DNA of 64,000 nucleotides from Adineta vaga (Eukaryota > Rotifera): assembly GCA_021613535.1 (NCBI GenBank), contig CP075494.1, positions 1,550,001 to 1,614,000 of the forward strand, read 5' to 3'. Below, one piece after another: positions 33,351 through 44,572 of the stretch (positions are counted from its first letter, which is position 1; each line of letters begins with the position of its first letter). The position numbers were made by a program, and so were the translations under genes. The notes beneath the pieces are model-generated. The model ran no database searches. It saw only the letters and a list, made by a program, of their open reading frames with translations, and had not been told where the DNA came from.

Positions 33351-34994
33351 ATGTCGACCAGCAAACCGAAATCGAAAACCAGCGCCAATTCAGCTCCACA
33401 AGTCAGCGAATTCTATTTGGCTTGCCGCGACAATGATATCGATGCAGTTACTGCGCTCCTGCCAGAATTGAGCGCCGAAGAGATCGATCGAATGGAACCG
33501 AATGGCTCTACAGCTCTGCATGCTGCTGCTTACTATGGGAATCGGAAGATAGTGAAGATGCTGTTGTCGAAGGGTGCTGAGCGCACGATTAAGAATCGCT
33601 ATGGTTCGACACCCTACGACGAAGCTAAAACAGAGGAGATAAAGAAACTATTGGGAGCTTTTCAAAGAGTGCGACCAGCACCAGAGAATCGATTTGTGAG
33701 TGCATCAAATCCTGAATATGAGTGGATCTTCGTCGACAATGATCCGTCGAGCTACGCTTCATTTAACCGAGGAAGTCTGATGAAATGTGAAACTAAAGCA
33801 GAATTTCGTCGTTTATGTCGTGGGATCCGACAAGATTACATCGGTGAAAAAGGTTCCTTGGAAGATGTTGAAGGAGTTTCCGTGATTCGTTCATACTTCG
33901 ATAAAGCCATTGAAAACAATGATCCCACGGAACTCGTGCGAGCTTACACGGAAGAAACTGGGTTTTATGGTCGACTCAATGAAGATTTGTCGCAAATGCC
34001 GACGCATTGGTCAGGAATCAGGCACGAACGAAGCTTCGTCTCTATTCTCATGTTCCACCCGGTCTTTGAAAAATACATGGTTACGGGTGTCACATACCGC
34101 GGAATGCTAATCTCGCCGAAAGATTTAAAGAAATACAAGGTCGGCACTGTATTTATGAATAAAACGGTACTAAGTTCATCAACAGACCGGAGAAAAGCTC
34201 AAGAATTCACTGAGCGTAAGCAATCACATAAGAAGGTCAAGGTTATCTGTCGATACACGATCAAGTGCCCGAGCACTGCTCTGGATATTCAAAGCTTCTC
34301 GGTGTTCGGAGACGAGAAAGAAGTTTTGATACTACCATACGCAGCATTCCGGGTGACACGTATCCGGGAGCCGAGCGGACAGAACGAGGATGTCACTAAA
34401 ATTGAAGCGGAAGAAGAGGAGCAGGTGGAATGGGCGAACCAGCATCCGCGCCCATCGTCACCGGGTTCCAGTTTGGTGCACAAGTCATCGTCGCAAAGCT
34501 CCAGTTCAATGTACAAATCATCGTCACAAAGCCGTGTTTCGGTACACGAATCATCATCGCAACGCCATGTTTCTGTGCGTCAGGTACTGAGTAGCAACCA
34601 AAGCAATTTCGATAGCAGTCATATTCAGATGCGCACAGATGCACGAAGCAAAGGGATGGTCGAGCATCCCGATTTGACCAAATGGAAGAAAAACTATTTT
34701 GGAATTGATCTTGTCGATGATCCTCACGCCCAGGTGTGGGCTGAGACGAAGAAAGGCAAAGGCGCCTTGGTGAAATGGGGACACCGGGGCGACGATTCGG
34801 ACGGTTCGGATGTCGAAAGCTTCGATGGCGGCACGAATGCACCGGTCTTTACAGCGTCGAACCAGCAGTCTCACGCCACATCCAAAACGTTTAGGAGCAA
34901 ACAACAGTTCGATATGGAAAAGCTCATGGCACACTCTGACGAGGACAGTAACGGTGAGCGGAGTGTAACAGATCACAATATGACGCACTTTTGA
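33351..34994 (+). CDS. Ankyrin-repeat mono-ADP-ribosyltransferase (ART) protein
   Basis: A single 547-aa exon. Residues about 18-105 form ankyrin repeats (NGSTALHAAAYYGNRKIVKM, GSTPYDEA). Residues about 120-365 are an Arg-type ADP-ribosyltransferase fold (PF01129 style) with an intact R-S-ExE triad: Arg250 in VTYRGM, the Ser of LSSSTD (residues 275-277), and Glu322-x-Glu324 in FGDEKEVLILPYAAFRV. These enzymes transfer ADP-ribose from NAD to protein side chains. No signal peptide is present, so the protein is probably intracellular. The C-terminal 180 residues are low-complexity, rich in Ser/Gln/His, with repeated SSSQS. Base composition is strongly unlike its surroundings (33 of 60 G or C in the line starting 33421), which suggests a different history. 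ANK+ART combinations are known from bdelloids, where ART genes are expanded. It is flanked by repeats on both sides. Confidence 0.9.
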   Translation: MSTSKPKSKTSANSAPQVSEFYLACRDNDIDAVTALLPELSAEEIDRMEPNGSTALHAAAYYGNRKIVKMLLSKGAERTIKNRYGSTPYDEAKTEEIKKLLGAFQRVRPAPENRFVSASNPEYEWIFVDNDPSSYASFNRGSLMKCETKAEFRRLCRGIRQDYIGEKGSLEDVEGVSVIRSYFDKAIENNDPTELVRAYTEETGFYGRLNEDLSQMPTHWSGIRHERSFVSILMFHPVFEKYMVTGVTYRGMLISPKDLKKYKVGTVFMNKTVLSSSTDRRKAQEFTERKQSHKKVKVICRYTIKCPSTALDIQSFSVFGDEKEVLILPYAAFRVTRIREPSGQNEDVTKIEAEEEEQVEWANQHPRPSSPGSSLVHKSSSQSSSSMYKSSSQSRVSVHESSSQRHVSVRQVLSSNQSNFDSSHIQMRTDARSKGMVEHPDLTKWKKNYFGIDLVDDPHAQVWAETKKGKGALVKWGHRGDDSDGSDVESFDGGTNAPVFTASNQQSHATSKTFRSKQQFDMEKLMAHSDEDSNGERSVTDHNMTHF

Positions 34995-35167
34995 GAGGCT
35001 CACTATTGTTTTATGAAATGATGTTTTTGAAAGCGTGAGTGAGATAGAGCGCGTATTTTCCAATCGACACGCACTGCCATCTTGACAACAATACACTGTA
35101 ATGTGTCCTACCCGGTCATCAGTGTACCTAAAGACATAGTGAAAGGCGTGGGTGTGGGTATCTCTTC

Positions 35168-35501
35168 TAGGGGTGCACCAAATCCAAAACTAGGATTTGA
35201 CTTGAATGGTAGTAAGCGACGATTTGTGTCGATATGCAGTTTGACAATAATGGTGAATGTGCAGTAAATAAAAATGGATACATATGAGCGTGGGTGAAGT
35301 ATATGCATGCATGTGAGTATCGGGATAGGAAAGATATCCTGACATATTACTATCCAGAACCTCATATATTGCCCCGCCTGCACCTATCGCACATCCATAC
35401 CAACATATACGCCCTCGCTCATATTCACACGCTCAGATTCTGTCAGGTCCAGGTCAAATCTTGTCAAATCCAATTCTAGAATTGGATTTGGTACACCCCT
35501 A
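35168..35501. mobile_element. Miniature inverted-repeat element (334 bp)
   Basis: Begins TAGGGGTGCACCAAATCC and ends GGATTTGGTACACCCCTA, inverted with one mismatch. The internal part is unrelated to genes. TAGGGGTG-type ends occur in hAT-like elements; the flanking octamers (ATCTCTTC / ATCCCTAT) agree only partly, so the duplication is uncertain. Confidence 0.6.
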
Positions 35502-35551
35502 ATCCCTATGGCAGCTAATTAGTTCTTAAATTTCATGTACCCTTCTCACAG

Positions 35552-35747
35552 GTTTATCACGATGCAACGGATAACATAACCTTTAACCATTTTTCAATAG
35601 TATAAACGCTGTACTAAACGATTGGCTAAACGGTATCTGTTAATGATCAACCCTTTTTTCTGACGATTTCAATGGGTAGATAAAATGGTTTATTACATGC
35701 TGATAAATGGTAACAAAGGGTATATTATTCGTTGCATTCTGATAAAC
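35552..35747. mobile_element. Miniature inverted-repeat element (196 bp)
   Basis: GTTTATCACGATGCAACGG at the left is mirrored by CGTTGCATTCTGATAAAC at the right. The pairing continues for about 40 bp with mismatches (AACCTTTAACCATT against AATGGTAACAAAGGGT). No frame, no clear target duplication. Confidence 0.5.
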
Positions 35748-36800
35748 GTTTTAAAGGTTTATCATTCTGCTGATTTTTTTTTCCAGTCTGGTTACTGTCC
35801 ATTCGGACGAACAAACAGTAGTCACTAAACTTTTTAGCGCACTTTAACATAGTTTTTTCACCAAGAACTTCCTTCGCAATACGTGCACGAGGAAGAGACA
35901 AAGAACAGTTGAAAAATCTTATTTCCAAATCAGTTTTATAAATGTTTAAATGATTTACATTATTTTATTTTTCTCCTGATATAAACGATTAAATTGAGAA
36001 AACTGACTGGATATTATCTTTTTGCACAGAAATAACACAATATTCTTTTGCTAAATTTAAGAGTCAAAGAGTGATTGGATTATGTATTTCAAAGGACGAG
36101 TGAGTATGCAGAGAATTTTTTTGATTTTACAATCTATGAACGACTTCATAGACTAGTGCGAAGATGGTTTTCTATTTCGAATACACGCGATTTGTAACGG
36201 CAATGATCGGTTCTGTTCATGATAAAATACTGTAACTGTAACCTATAAGGTTGATTTGAAAAGTTTTCTGTTCCGTTACAGCGATAATGAGCCATGTTCA
36301 TCATGATGTAATTAGGACGCACGTAGGTAAAGTCAACACTATATTCGAGTATTTTTTGTCCGCATTCGTCTGTAAACTTGTTCTGATCTCCGAAAATATT
36401 GTGTTGGAGTCAGAAGTCAATTTTCTATCGAATGATGTTATATTCTAAGGGGATAATCGGGAGAAAAGAAATCGTGCACCCATGCGATCACTCTCTCGCG
36501 TGAATAATTTGAGTATTATTCTGTTTGCTTCTTTGGCAAAAATGTGAGGGCACATCTCGTTGCCTCGTCTCTACACTCACACCTTCACACTCGTCAGCTG
36601 ACTGAGTCATATAAGCGCCTCAAAAAAGATAATATAGGATGTATTTTTTCTCACATAAGTGATATTGATTTTTAAGAAAACAACACTCAAACTGACAACA
36701 AAAATAGCTTGAATAAAAAATAATTTTTGTACTTTGACAACATCAATGTTCATTAGAGTAATGAAAATAGCAAACAAAATTGCTTATATAGTTTTTTTAA

Positions 36801-39800
36801 TCAAGGATTAGCAAGTTCATAAACATCCATAGTACTCAGTTCTCGAGAATAGACACGAAATTCATCTATATCTCCAACATACACGTCTGAAGTAATCGAT
36901 CCTCGATGACATGAACTTCCATCAAGTGAATTACCCAATGTTAAAATATTAATTTTTCCTGAAGCTTTATAAGACATTTGACCTGTTGTACCATAATACA
37001 TTCCATTGATATACAAGATTAGTCCATTTCTTAATGAATAAGTAAGGGCAATATGTGTCCATACATTAATAGGTAGCAATAAACCAACTACTTCTCTTCC
37101 ACTAGAACCACCATTGATAACGATAATTTCACCGGTTGACCGAAATCCCATGAGAGCAGTACACCATCCTGCTCCATTTGTTTGTGTTGAAAGATGAACA
37201 AGAACGCCTCCACCTCTGGATGCTCGTTTAATCCATAAAGATATCGAATATGATCGATCAGAAATTCCAAGTAAAACAAACCCAGAAATCTAATGAAAAA
37301 ATATAAGATAATGATTTTATCATTATTTGTACAAATTCTTCCAAGGAGGAAACGACCTATGCCAGGGACTTCATGGACGAATGTCTGCACTTTCTCCTGC
37401 TTTCTGGTCCGCAAAATCATTCTATATTAAGACTATACGTACAGAATATGTTGATCAAGTAGAAACTTTTTCACTTAAGGACTGTTAACATGATGTCTCT
37501 ATCATCAGTAAATCTTTTTTTCCTGTTCCGAATGTTTTAAGTATCAACGTGATCAATTAAATCCGGTGACTACATTATAAAAAATTTGATATTTTGACAG
37601 TGACAATAGGATCAATGGTTGGTAGCAATATTAGATTCAAAGTTCTTAAGTGTGAAAGTTTCTCTGTAAAGATCCTGGAGTCTACCGTTTCCCCCTTGGA
37701 TTCTTCTAATAAAATCAATGTTATACCTGATAATAAGATGAACTTGAATTAAAATTTAATGCTTGATTCACTTTACCCGGGACTAAACTAACTTTATTAG
37801 CTGTTGTAGTTAATCCAAATGAACCAGAATCCTTCCATGGTATACTATCAAATGAATGCCATGTCATCAATGTAGCGTCATTGAGAATTTCTATATCAGT
37901 TTTTGTTCGCATAGTCAGTGCCACATTATCAATAAGACTAAATACAGATATATACATAATCGATCAATCAATTAGAAATTTCTCTTTCTTTTTATAATAA
38001 TTTTCAAAATTGAACTTTTTACTGGAGACATTTCAAAATGAATGAAAAAGATCTTTTTGTTTTTCCTTACCCATCAAAACCATGATATTCATTGACGTCA
38101 AAATATGTTCCAATATGTATTACACCTTTACTTCCTAGATATGGTCCAGCTGAATCACGACGACAATCTTGATTTCCATTTAAATAAATATTTTGTGATC
38201 TTGATCGATAATCATAAACAAAAGCAACATGATACCAAGTATTTATTAATAATTCTGTTCGGGATTCGAGATCATCATAATAAAATCCCATAAACAGATG
38301 TTTATTCATTACTTTTATATGTAAAAAATGATCTTTTTTCGGCAAATCACGTTGAGAGAAAAGTCCATTACCATAATCTTTCGCTAGTCTAGTAGGATAT
38401 ATCCACATTTCCACTGTAAAACTAACATTAGCAAAATTTTGATTTGTTGATATTGTTACATGTTGAGTTTTATTACGATCGAATTTCAAAGCATATCCAT
38501 TACCGGTAACACCAGGTATTATATAACTTGGTAAATTGAAAGTTGTTCCATGAAGACTTGATATACTATCAAAAGTATTGTTATCAAACTGCCATAAACT
38601 AGATGAACCATATTCATATGGAATTGTCACTAAATATATAAGGATCAGAAAATAGTTTTCAGTTGTTTTCTCAGAAGTGAAAAGGAACCTTACGAATATT
38701 TGACAATTTCGTATTTTTCTCCTGCTTATGTTTCACGTTTACAATACTAACCTTGAGCTAGTTGAGCAATTTCACTTAATGATAATTCACGAGAAAAGAT
38801 CTTCAGTTCATCGATCTTTCCTCGAAATTGTGATGGAACAATTTGTGTTGTCTCATAAGAACAAGTGCTTGGTGAAAGACAAGTTCCTACAACAATTGTA
38901 TTTATTGAACCTTTAACTGAGTAAATATGATTTGTATTATTTCCATTTGAAAATGATCCATTAACGAAGAGCTGAATACCATTTAGTTCTGAATAAGTCA
39001 TAGCTATATGAGTCCATTGGTTTAATGAGATGATTCCAGAGGTGAATGAACTTGAATAAATACCATTCGTACCTAATGTTTGAATTGTTAGACGACCTGA
39101 AGAATCGAAACCAATTGTCGGTACACACTGTTTGTTTGTAAAACTGATCTAATTCGAGAATAAAATTGAAGAATAATAATAATAATAATATTTGCTATTT
39201 TAATAAGTCTTACTTGGAGAATAGTCCCATTATTAATAAATGGATAAATCCATAATGAAAATGAAAATGGATAATTTGGTTGACCAAGATAATAAAAACC
39301 TATTGTTTGAAAATAAGACAAATTTGTTGAATTAATTAATAAAGCGTGATCAAATCGACCATTTGAGTCAAACGTTGTTGAAAAAAATGTACTATTTATC
39401 ATTTGATTTGGTCCAACATCATGATATGAACTATCAAATGGATAATGAGCAACAAGAGTTGCTTCATCGAGAGTCTCTTTAGAACTTTTAACACGTGATA
39501 CAAATGTTAATTTATCAATAAAACCATTTTTAGGAACTATTCCAGGGATTGCCGGTATCGCACCAACAACTATAACACCTGTAGTTCCTTGAAATGCACC
39601 GTTAGCCGTTCGACTTCCATCATAAATTCCGTTCACGTAAATACGTTGTTGTAATAATAAAGGATCATAGGAATAAGCAACATGATACCATTGATTGACA
39701 ATTAATCTTGTATTTCCATCTAAATCATCGCTGAAGAAACCAAGACGTAGTTTTGCGTCAGTCACGACCATATGTAAACACAAATCGTGTCCAGCTCCTG

Positions 39801-40212
39801 AACAATAAGTAAATAAAGGAAAAAAATATGAAGCTGACGAAAGACTATCTGGGATCCAGATCCAAGCAGAAGCGGTTAATTTAGTCGAACTTAAATCCAT
39901 ATATTGGTTAACAACCATATAATTACCAGATGAAAAACAAGCAGCACTTCCATAGCCAGCATAACCTGGCGACATCCATCTAATAGTCCTATTTTGCATC
40001 AGTCGTCCATTGTAACGCCCATATACGTCGCTGAAATTTCTATCGAAGAACCACTGAATTATATCTGGCAGATCAGTTATAGCTAAATCATAATGAATAT
40101 GTTGAGGATGAGCAGAGACTGTGCCTTGCACACATTCTCTAGTAGAAGATACTTCTAAAGACTTCTGATATGGTATATATATAATAAATGATATCAGACA
40201 GCAGGAGTGCAT
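36801..40212 (-). CDS. Secreted LamG/concanavalin-like multidomain protein (884 aa, 5 exons)
   Basis: Complement of join 36801..37289, 37727..37937, 38071..38629, 38752..39148, 39214..40212. All junctions are GT-AG and phases sum to 885 codons including the TGA at 36801. The start at 40212 gives a signal-peptide-like MHSCCLISFIIYIPYQ. At least four LamG-type beta-sandwich domains follow. Hallmarks are FTVEMWIYPTRL, NTWYHVAFVYD, IYLNGNQD and GFIDKLTFVSR / GKIDELKIFSRELSLSEIAQ / GDIDEFRVYSRELSTMDVYE, the typical WxHxA(Y) and IDExxxYxRxLS motifs. Such domains bind glycans or proteins in the extracellular matrix. There is no membrane anchor after the signal peptide. Introns of 65-437 nt; the 437-nt one (37290-37726) contains nothing recognisable. 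No close neighbour shares its function. Confidence 0.85.
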
Positions 40213-40488
40213 AATCTGCTAGTGTGTGTCCACACTTGTGAGAGAAAATAATCTGTTTCGAGAAAAACTTCAGAAGTATTAATGCATGAGGTCATTTTCT
40301 TTTGGATTTTTCTAGCTAGACAGATTCCCAAAAAATCTACCGATGGATAGAATTCAGCTGCCCTAACGGTAGATTCTGCATCCTTGTCGAACAGAGAAAT
40401 TTTTTATACAAAACTACAAAAGATATTTCGCTAAAAAGTCAATCATACTTGTTTTGAAAGCGTTAAACGCACGTTGTCTTTCTATTAA
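40213..40488. other. Short spacer between LamG gene and piggyBac element
   Basis: It holds the presumed promoter of the LamG gene (minus strand) and ends in TTAA (40485-40488), the piggyBac target site. No remnant of the membrane-family gene that follows the element on the right could be seen here. Confidence 0.4.
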
Positions 40489-42961
40489 CCCTTCTAATAC
40501 CGTGCATGGACATTTTCGTCCATACGTGTGTAAAACACTTAATTTTCGGTGAAGACCTGAACTAATCGATATCAACTTTTTAGAATGTAAATTTTTATAG
40601 CTCTATCATCTGCTGAATATCTCCTTTTCAATAAATTTTTACTTTTTCCTGAAAAAGTCAACGTTTTTTTGTACATGAAAAAACTCATATGATAGAATCA
40701 CTCATTTTTATATCTTTTTTTTCTGTATTCTCGTCTATTATATCGTACAGATGTTGTAGACACTATTATTACATAGTATATCTTTCTCTTTCATGCATTT
40801 CTTTCTGTTCTGTCGTATATGTTGCTCCTCTCTTTCGTATATTTCTTTCTTTCTCTCGTACATATCTTGCTTCTCTTTCGTACATAAAGTACTTATGTTC
40901 CTGTGTGACCTTTTATGGACATCGATCCATTGTCAATCATTCTTCATGAAAATAAAGAGAAGAAACTTCTCGACGAATACCCCTCTTTATCCATTCCACC
41001 TATATATACTCGTTTTTTTTCTGAATAAAATCACCAATTCTCTTCGTCTTCCATATCACCTCTCCACATTATTTAACAACTATAAATAAATTTTATAAAA
41101 TGGCAGAATATGATGATATTACAAATAGTACATCAGAAGAAGAAGAAGATTTTACTGAACATATTGGAAATAGCAATGATGAAGAAGAAGATAAACAAGA
41201 TGATGATGATGATGATGATGATTATGAAGAAGATGATGATCAAGTAATAAGTAAAACTGGAAAAATTTATTACAAAACACCATCAAAAAATCAAAAAATG
41301 TATCGACAAAATATTATACGAGATAAATTTGGTGTTACACGTTCTGGTAAAGTTAAAAATATAGAAGATTCATTCAAAAAGTTTTTTACTGATGAAGTAT
41401 CAACAACAATAATTAAAAATACAAACAAGCACATGGGATTGAATGATAGATCTATTGACAAACGCGAGCTCTTTGCATTTATTGGTATTTTATATATGAT
41501 GGGTACAAATCAAGATAATGACTTATCCATAACAGATCTGTGGTCGGAAATGAATGGAAGACCATTTTACAAAGGAGCCATGGCTAGAAATCGCTTCGTT
41601 CATATACTGAAACATTTAAGATTTGATGATGCTGCTACAAGAACCAAACGAAGAAAAAAAGACAAATTTGCACCAATTCGAAATGTATTCCAAATGGTAA
41701 CATCAACATTTTCATCAAATTTCAAGCCATACCAATGCACAACTATTGATGAAATGCTCTCTTTATATCGTGGTCGTTGCCCTTTCAAAGTATTTATGAA
41801 GGACAAGCCAGGTAAATATGGTATTCTTATCAGAATGCTCACAGATTCACATAAAAGATATGTAATCAATATGGAACCATATGCTGGTAAAACAAATGAA
41901 ATTTCAAATAAACCGAAGGATATCGTGTGCCGACTAGCACAAACCATCGAAGGTACTTCAAGAAACATCACTATGGACCGCTTTTATTCATCTGTAGAAC
42001 TTGCCGACGAACTGTGGCATAAATTTCAATTGACTGTAGTTGGTACTATGCAGGTCAACAGAAAGCATATACCAGAAATCATGAAAATCAGCAAGAATAG
42101 AGAACTTTATTCATCTATATTTCTCTTTTCAAAAGTAACAACAGCTACAGCACCAGTCACACTCGTTTCATACAATCATAAACCAAAAAAAGTTCTTATT
42201 TTTATCTCTACTCAACATCAAACGATTGGTGATTTTGAAGGGGAGAAGAAAAAACCCGAAATCAACCTATTCTACAATGATACTAAAGGTGGTGTCGATA
42301 CAATTGATCAACTTACACGACATTATACAACAAAACGAGGTACTTTTAGATGGCCACTGTCGATTTTTTATACCTTACTTGATATAATTGGTGTCAACGC
42401 CTTCACGCTATTTCTTGAATGTTTTCCTGACTGGGGCAAACAAAATCCAAATAAAAGAAAGCTTTTTCTTAGAGAACTAGCTCTTTGTTTGGTGAAACCT
42501 TATGTTTCACAAAGAAATACATCAAATTTACACAAAGATGTTGTTTTCGGAATACACAGCATCTTGCATGAAAAGACATCATCAGATTCATCTTCACCAT
42601 CATCATTAGCAACAAAAACAAGAGCAGCAGCAGCAACGACATCAATAGCAACAACTCAATCGATGGCAGTGAAACGTGGTCGGTGCAAAATTTGTTATGA
42701 TAAAGCTTTTGATTATGCAAGTAAACAAAAAGCTAGCAGAATTGGCACCAAATGCTACAAATGCAGAATATATGTGTGTAAAGTGCATAGTTGTATGAAT
42801 ATTGTGTGTGAAATGTGTGGCGAGAGTTCTGATATATCAGATTAATCAAATATATTAATGCTAAAACTGACTAAAGTCGGATTTTTTATGATTTATATTT
42901 ATGGACAAAAATGTCCATGCACGGTGTTCCACGGGACTTTTTTCGCATGGTATTAGAAGGG
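40489..42961 (+). mobile_element. piggyBac transposon, apparently complete (2473 bp)
   Basis: The ends are CCCTTCTAATACC (left) and GGTATTAGAAGGG (right), a perfect 13-bp inverted repeat, flanked on both sides by TTAA (40485-40488 and 42962-42965). Subterminal inverted words GTGCATGGACATTTTCGTCC and GGACAAAAATGTCCATGCAC lie just inside each end. One intact transposase gene fills the centre. All known requirements for piggyBac cut-and-paste movement (TTAA target, CCC-starting ends, subterminal repeats, DDD transposase) are visible, so recent activity is plausible. Confidence 0.95.
41100..42845 (+). CDS. piggyBac transposase
   Basis: One 581-aa frame. The N terminus is an acidic tract (long Asp/Glu run at residues 14-48), typical of the family. 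The transposase domain spans about residues 110-470, with catalytic aspartates at D217 (TIDEMLSLYRGRCPFK), D293 (ITMDRFYSS) and D400/D403 (KGGVDTIDQLTRHYT), and a Trp-rich segment FRWPLSIFYTLLDIIGVNAF. The C-terminal Cys/His cluster (CKICYD ... CYKCRIYVCKVHSC ... CEMC) is the RING/PHD-like zinc-binding domain that binds element ends. No stops or frameshifts are present. The ATG at 41100 follows a short AT-rich leader inside the element. The enzyme excises and reinserts the element at TTAA without leaving a footprint. Confidence 0.95.
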   Translation: MAEYDDITNSTSEEEEDFTEHIGNSNDEEEDKQDDDDDDDDYEEDDDQVISKTGKIYYKTPSKNQKMYRQNIIRDKFGVTRSGKVKNIEDSFKKFFTDEVSTTIIKNTNKHMGLNDRSIDKRELFAFIGILYMMGTNQDNDLSITDLWSEMNGRPFYKGAMARNRFVHILKHLRFDDAATRTKRRKKDKFAPIRNVFQMVTSTFSSNFKPYQCTTIDEMLSLYRGRCPFKVFMKDKPGKYGILIRMLTDSHKRYVINMEPYAGKTNEISNKPKDIVCRLAQTIEGTSRNITMDRFYSSVELADELWHKFQLTVVGTMQVNRKHIPEIMKISKNRELYSSIFLFSKVTTATAPVTLVSYNHKPKKVLIFISTQHQTIGDFEGEKKKPEINLFYNDTKGGVDTIDQLTRHYTTKRGTFRWPLSIFYTLLDIIGVNAFTLFLECFPDWGKQNPNKRKLFLRELALCLVKPYVSQRNTSNLHKDVVFGIHSILHEKTSSDSSSPSSLATKTRAAAATTSIATTQSMAVKRGRCKICYDKAFDYASKQKASRIGTKCYKCRIYVCKVHSCMNIVCEMCGESSDISD

Positions 42962-43447
42962 TTAAATTGCTCAGAACAAGCTATGGTTGATGGGATACCT
43001 GTTGATAGCCTTTTTATTGGTTGTTATCCAGTTGAAGCTGTATTACGTTCTTCACTTGAATGTTTATATAAAAAAACGTGTATAGATTTAATTTCATCGA
43101 ATTTTCAACAAAATTCGCCAAGTTTTACAGTTGAAGTTTTACAATCAGAAACGAAATATGGTATCAATGAAACTGTTCAACATATGATTGATCGATTATT
43201 TGTAAATGATTGGAATGTAAAACATTTCTATTTGAATTATTCTAAAAAATGTCATTCAACAGAATGTACTTATTCATTTATAAAAAAATTTGATGTATTA
43301 TATATAATAACAACTATTCTTAATTTATATGGATCGTTAACAATATTACTCAGCCTATTAATTCCATTTATTATTAATATTAGTTTTCGAATATATTACA
43401 GAAGAAGACAAATGGTTATTGAACCATGTACAACAACGAAAAATTAA
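42962..43447 (+). pseudogene. 5'-truncated member of the bdelloid two-membrane-segment family
   Basis: Beginning right at the TTAA of the piggyBac end, the frame reads LNCSEQAMVDGIPVDSLFIG, then CYPVEAVLRSSLECLYKKTC and KKCHSTECTYSFIKKFDVLY, followed by a membrane segment and a short basic tail to TAA at 43445. It aligns with the C-terminal part of the family member at 28070-29608 (GCYVIEALLQSNLKCFYNQTC). The N-terminal two-thirds of the protein (first membrane segment and the CPCTxIS region) is not present on the other side of the transposon, so this is a fragment rather than a gene merely split by the insertion. Confidence 0.7.
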
Positions 43448-44572
43448 GTTCGATTTTTAATGAATATTGATAATTAGGTGTTTGCTTGCTTTTATGTCCG
43501 TGCTTCATTGATTGATCGTAAAATAAATGAAACTAATACAGAAGTTCTTTTTTTTTTCACAAGAGCTGATCGAAAAACAATCGAGTCAAGTAATATGAAT
43601 CTGCTATTATCGTCTACCAACATTAGTGTAGGTCTGTAAAACACGAATCCTACAAGAAAGAGTCGAACGAGTCTCTGTGAACCATGGTTACTTGTTCTTT
43701 TTTGTTTTAAATTATTATAGAATATTGAAAGTATGTATTTCTAAATTTATGTGCAAATAATACTTTCGTACATTTTTGTGAGCAAGGCATACTTGAAGCA
43801 GAGATATCTATAGCGACACATTCTCACGGGTAGCATAACTTGAATTACAATCAAAAGGTGGGATAAATGTGCTCAACTAAAAAGGAAATGAACATGAAAT
43901 CATCTTGAGGGTGAATACCGTTCTGAATTTTGCGATCACGTCATATGAGAATGACTAATACGCCGCTGCGACTTTGCTTTTCGTAATAGTTTTTCCTCTC
44001 GCGTCGGTGTTCTGAAGTCATCTTCGCGCTATCTATTTCCGTTGATTGGTAGCTATAAATAGAGTTCACGGTCATGGAAATGCATTTATCTGGTGTTTGT
44101 GCCTTTTTTGATTCTTACTATCGTTTCTTCTTTTGCAACTTCAATTTTAAAACAATCTACCGGTTTCGACCTTGTCCAAGGGTCTCATCAGATGGATTTT
44201 GTCTGCATATCCTTACATCACGACTTTAAATGCCGAATGTGTATTTATAATGAAAGAATTCGAGAGAAATGTTGTGATACGCAGACATGAACTACCATGA
44301 CCGGTGTGTATCTGTCTTCTGACTCTTCGCAGTGCTCAACTACTCAAATACTAACGATTATTTTTCATACTGAGGGTGTGGGTGTAGGTGGGTGTCTCTG
44401 TTACTCATGAATACACCCACACCCTAGGTTAGGATTATTGATTGAAATATTGATCAAAGTTATCATTAAAATGTTGCTTGATATTTTTTTATGTGAATCA
44501 TGAATTACAAAATAATTCAAAAACGTCATGGTCTCTTTTTAGCTTTTCGGTTCATCGGAATAAAGAAGAATA
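43448..44572. other. Intergenic with a telomere-like hairpin
   Basis: A lone ATCTTGAGGGTG end lies at 43909-43918 and a paired hairpin at 44371-44425. A TATA-like GCTATAAATAGAG at 44052 precedes a 65-codon frame without a domain; I do not call a gene there. Confidence 0.35.
44371..44425. repeat. Telomere-like hairpin repeat
   Basis: TGAGGGTGTGGGTGTAGG on the left faces ACACCCACACCCTAGG on the right over 55 bp, with TGTGGG units in the left arm. Confidence 0.7.

Larger units (their letters stand above)
34995..36800. other. Intergenic with two miniature elements
   Basis: It includes inverted-repeat elements at 35168-35501 and 35552-35747 and a weak telomere-like pair (36546-36595). No gene is supported. 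Confidence 0.4.

Noticed and set aside
34396-35096. Minus-strand frames of 148 and 180 codons
   Set aside because: Antisense to the ADP-ribosyltransferase gene; high GC removes stop codons on both strands.
44052-44290. TATA-like GCTATAAATAG before a 65-codon frame
   Set aside because: The frame has no domain or splice support, and a TATA-like word is expected by chance in this AT-rich DNA.
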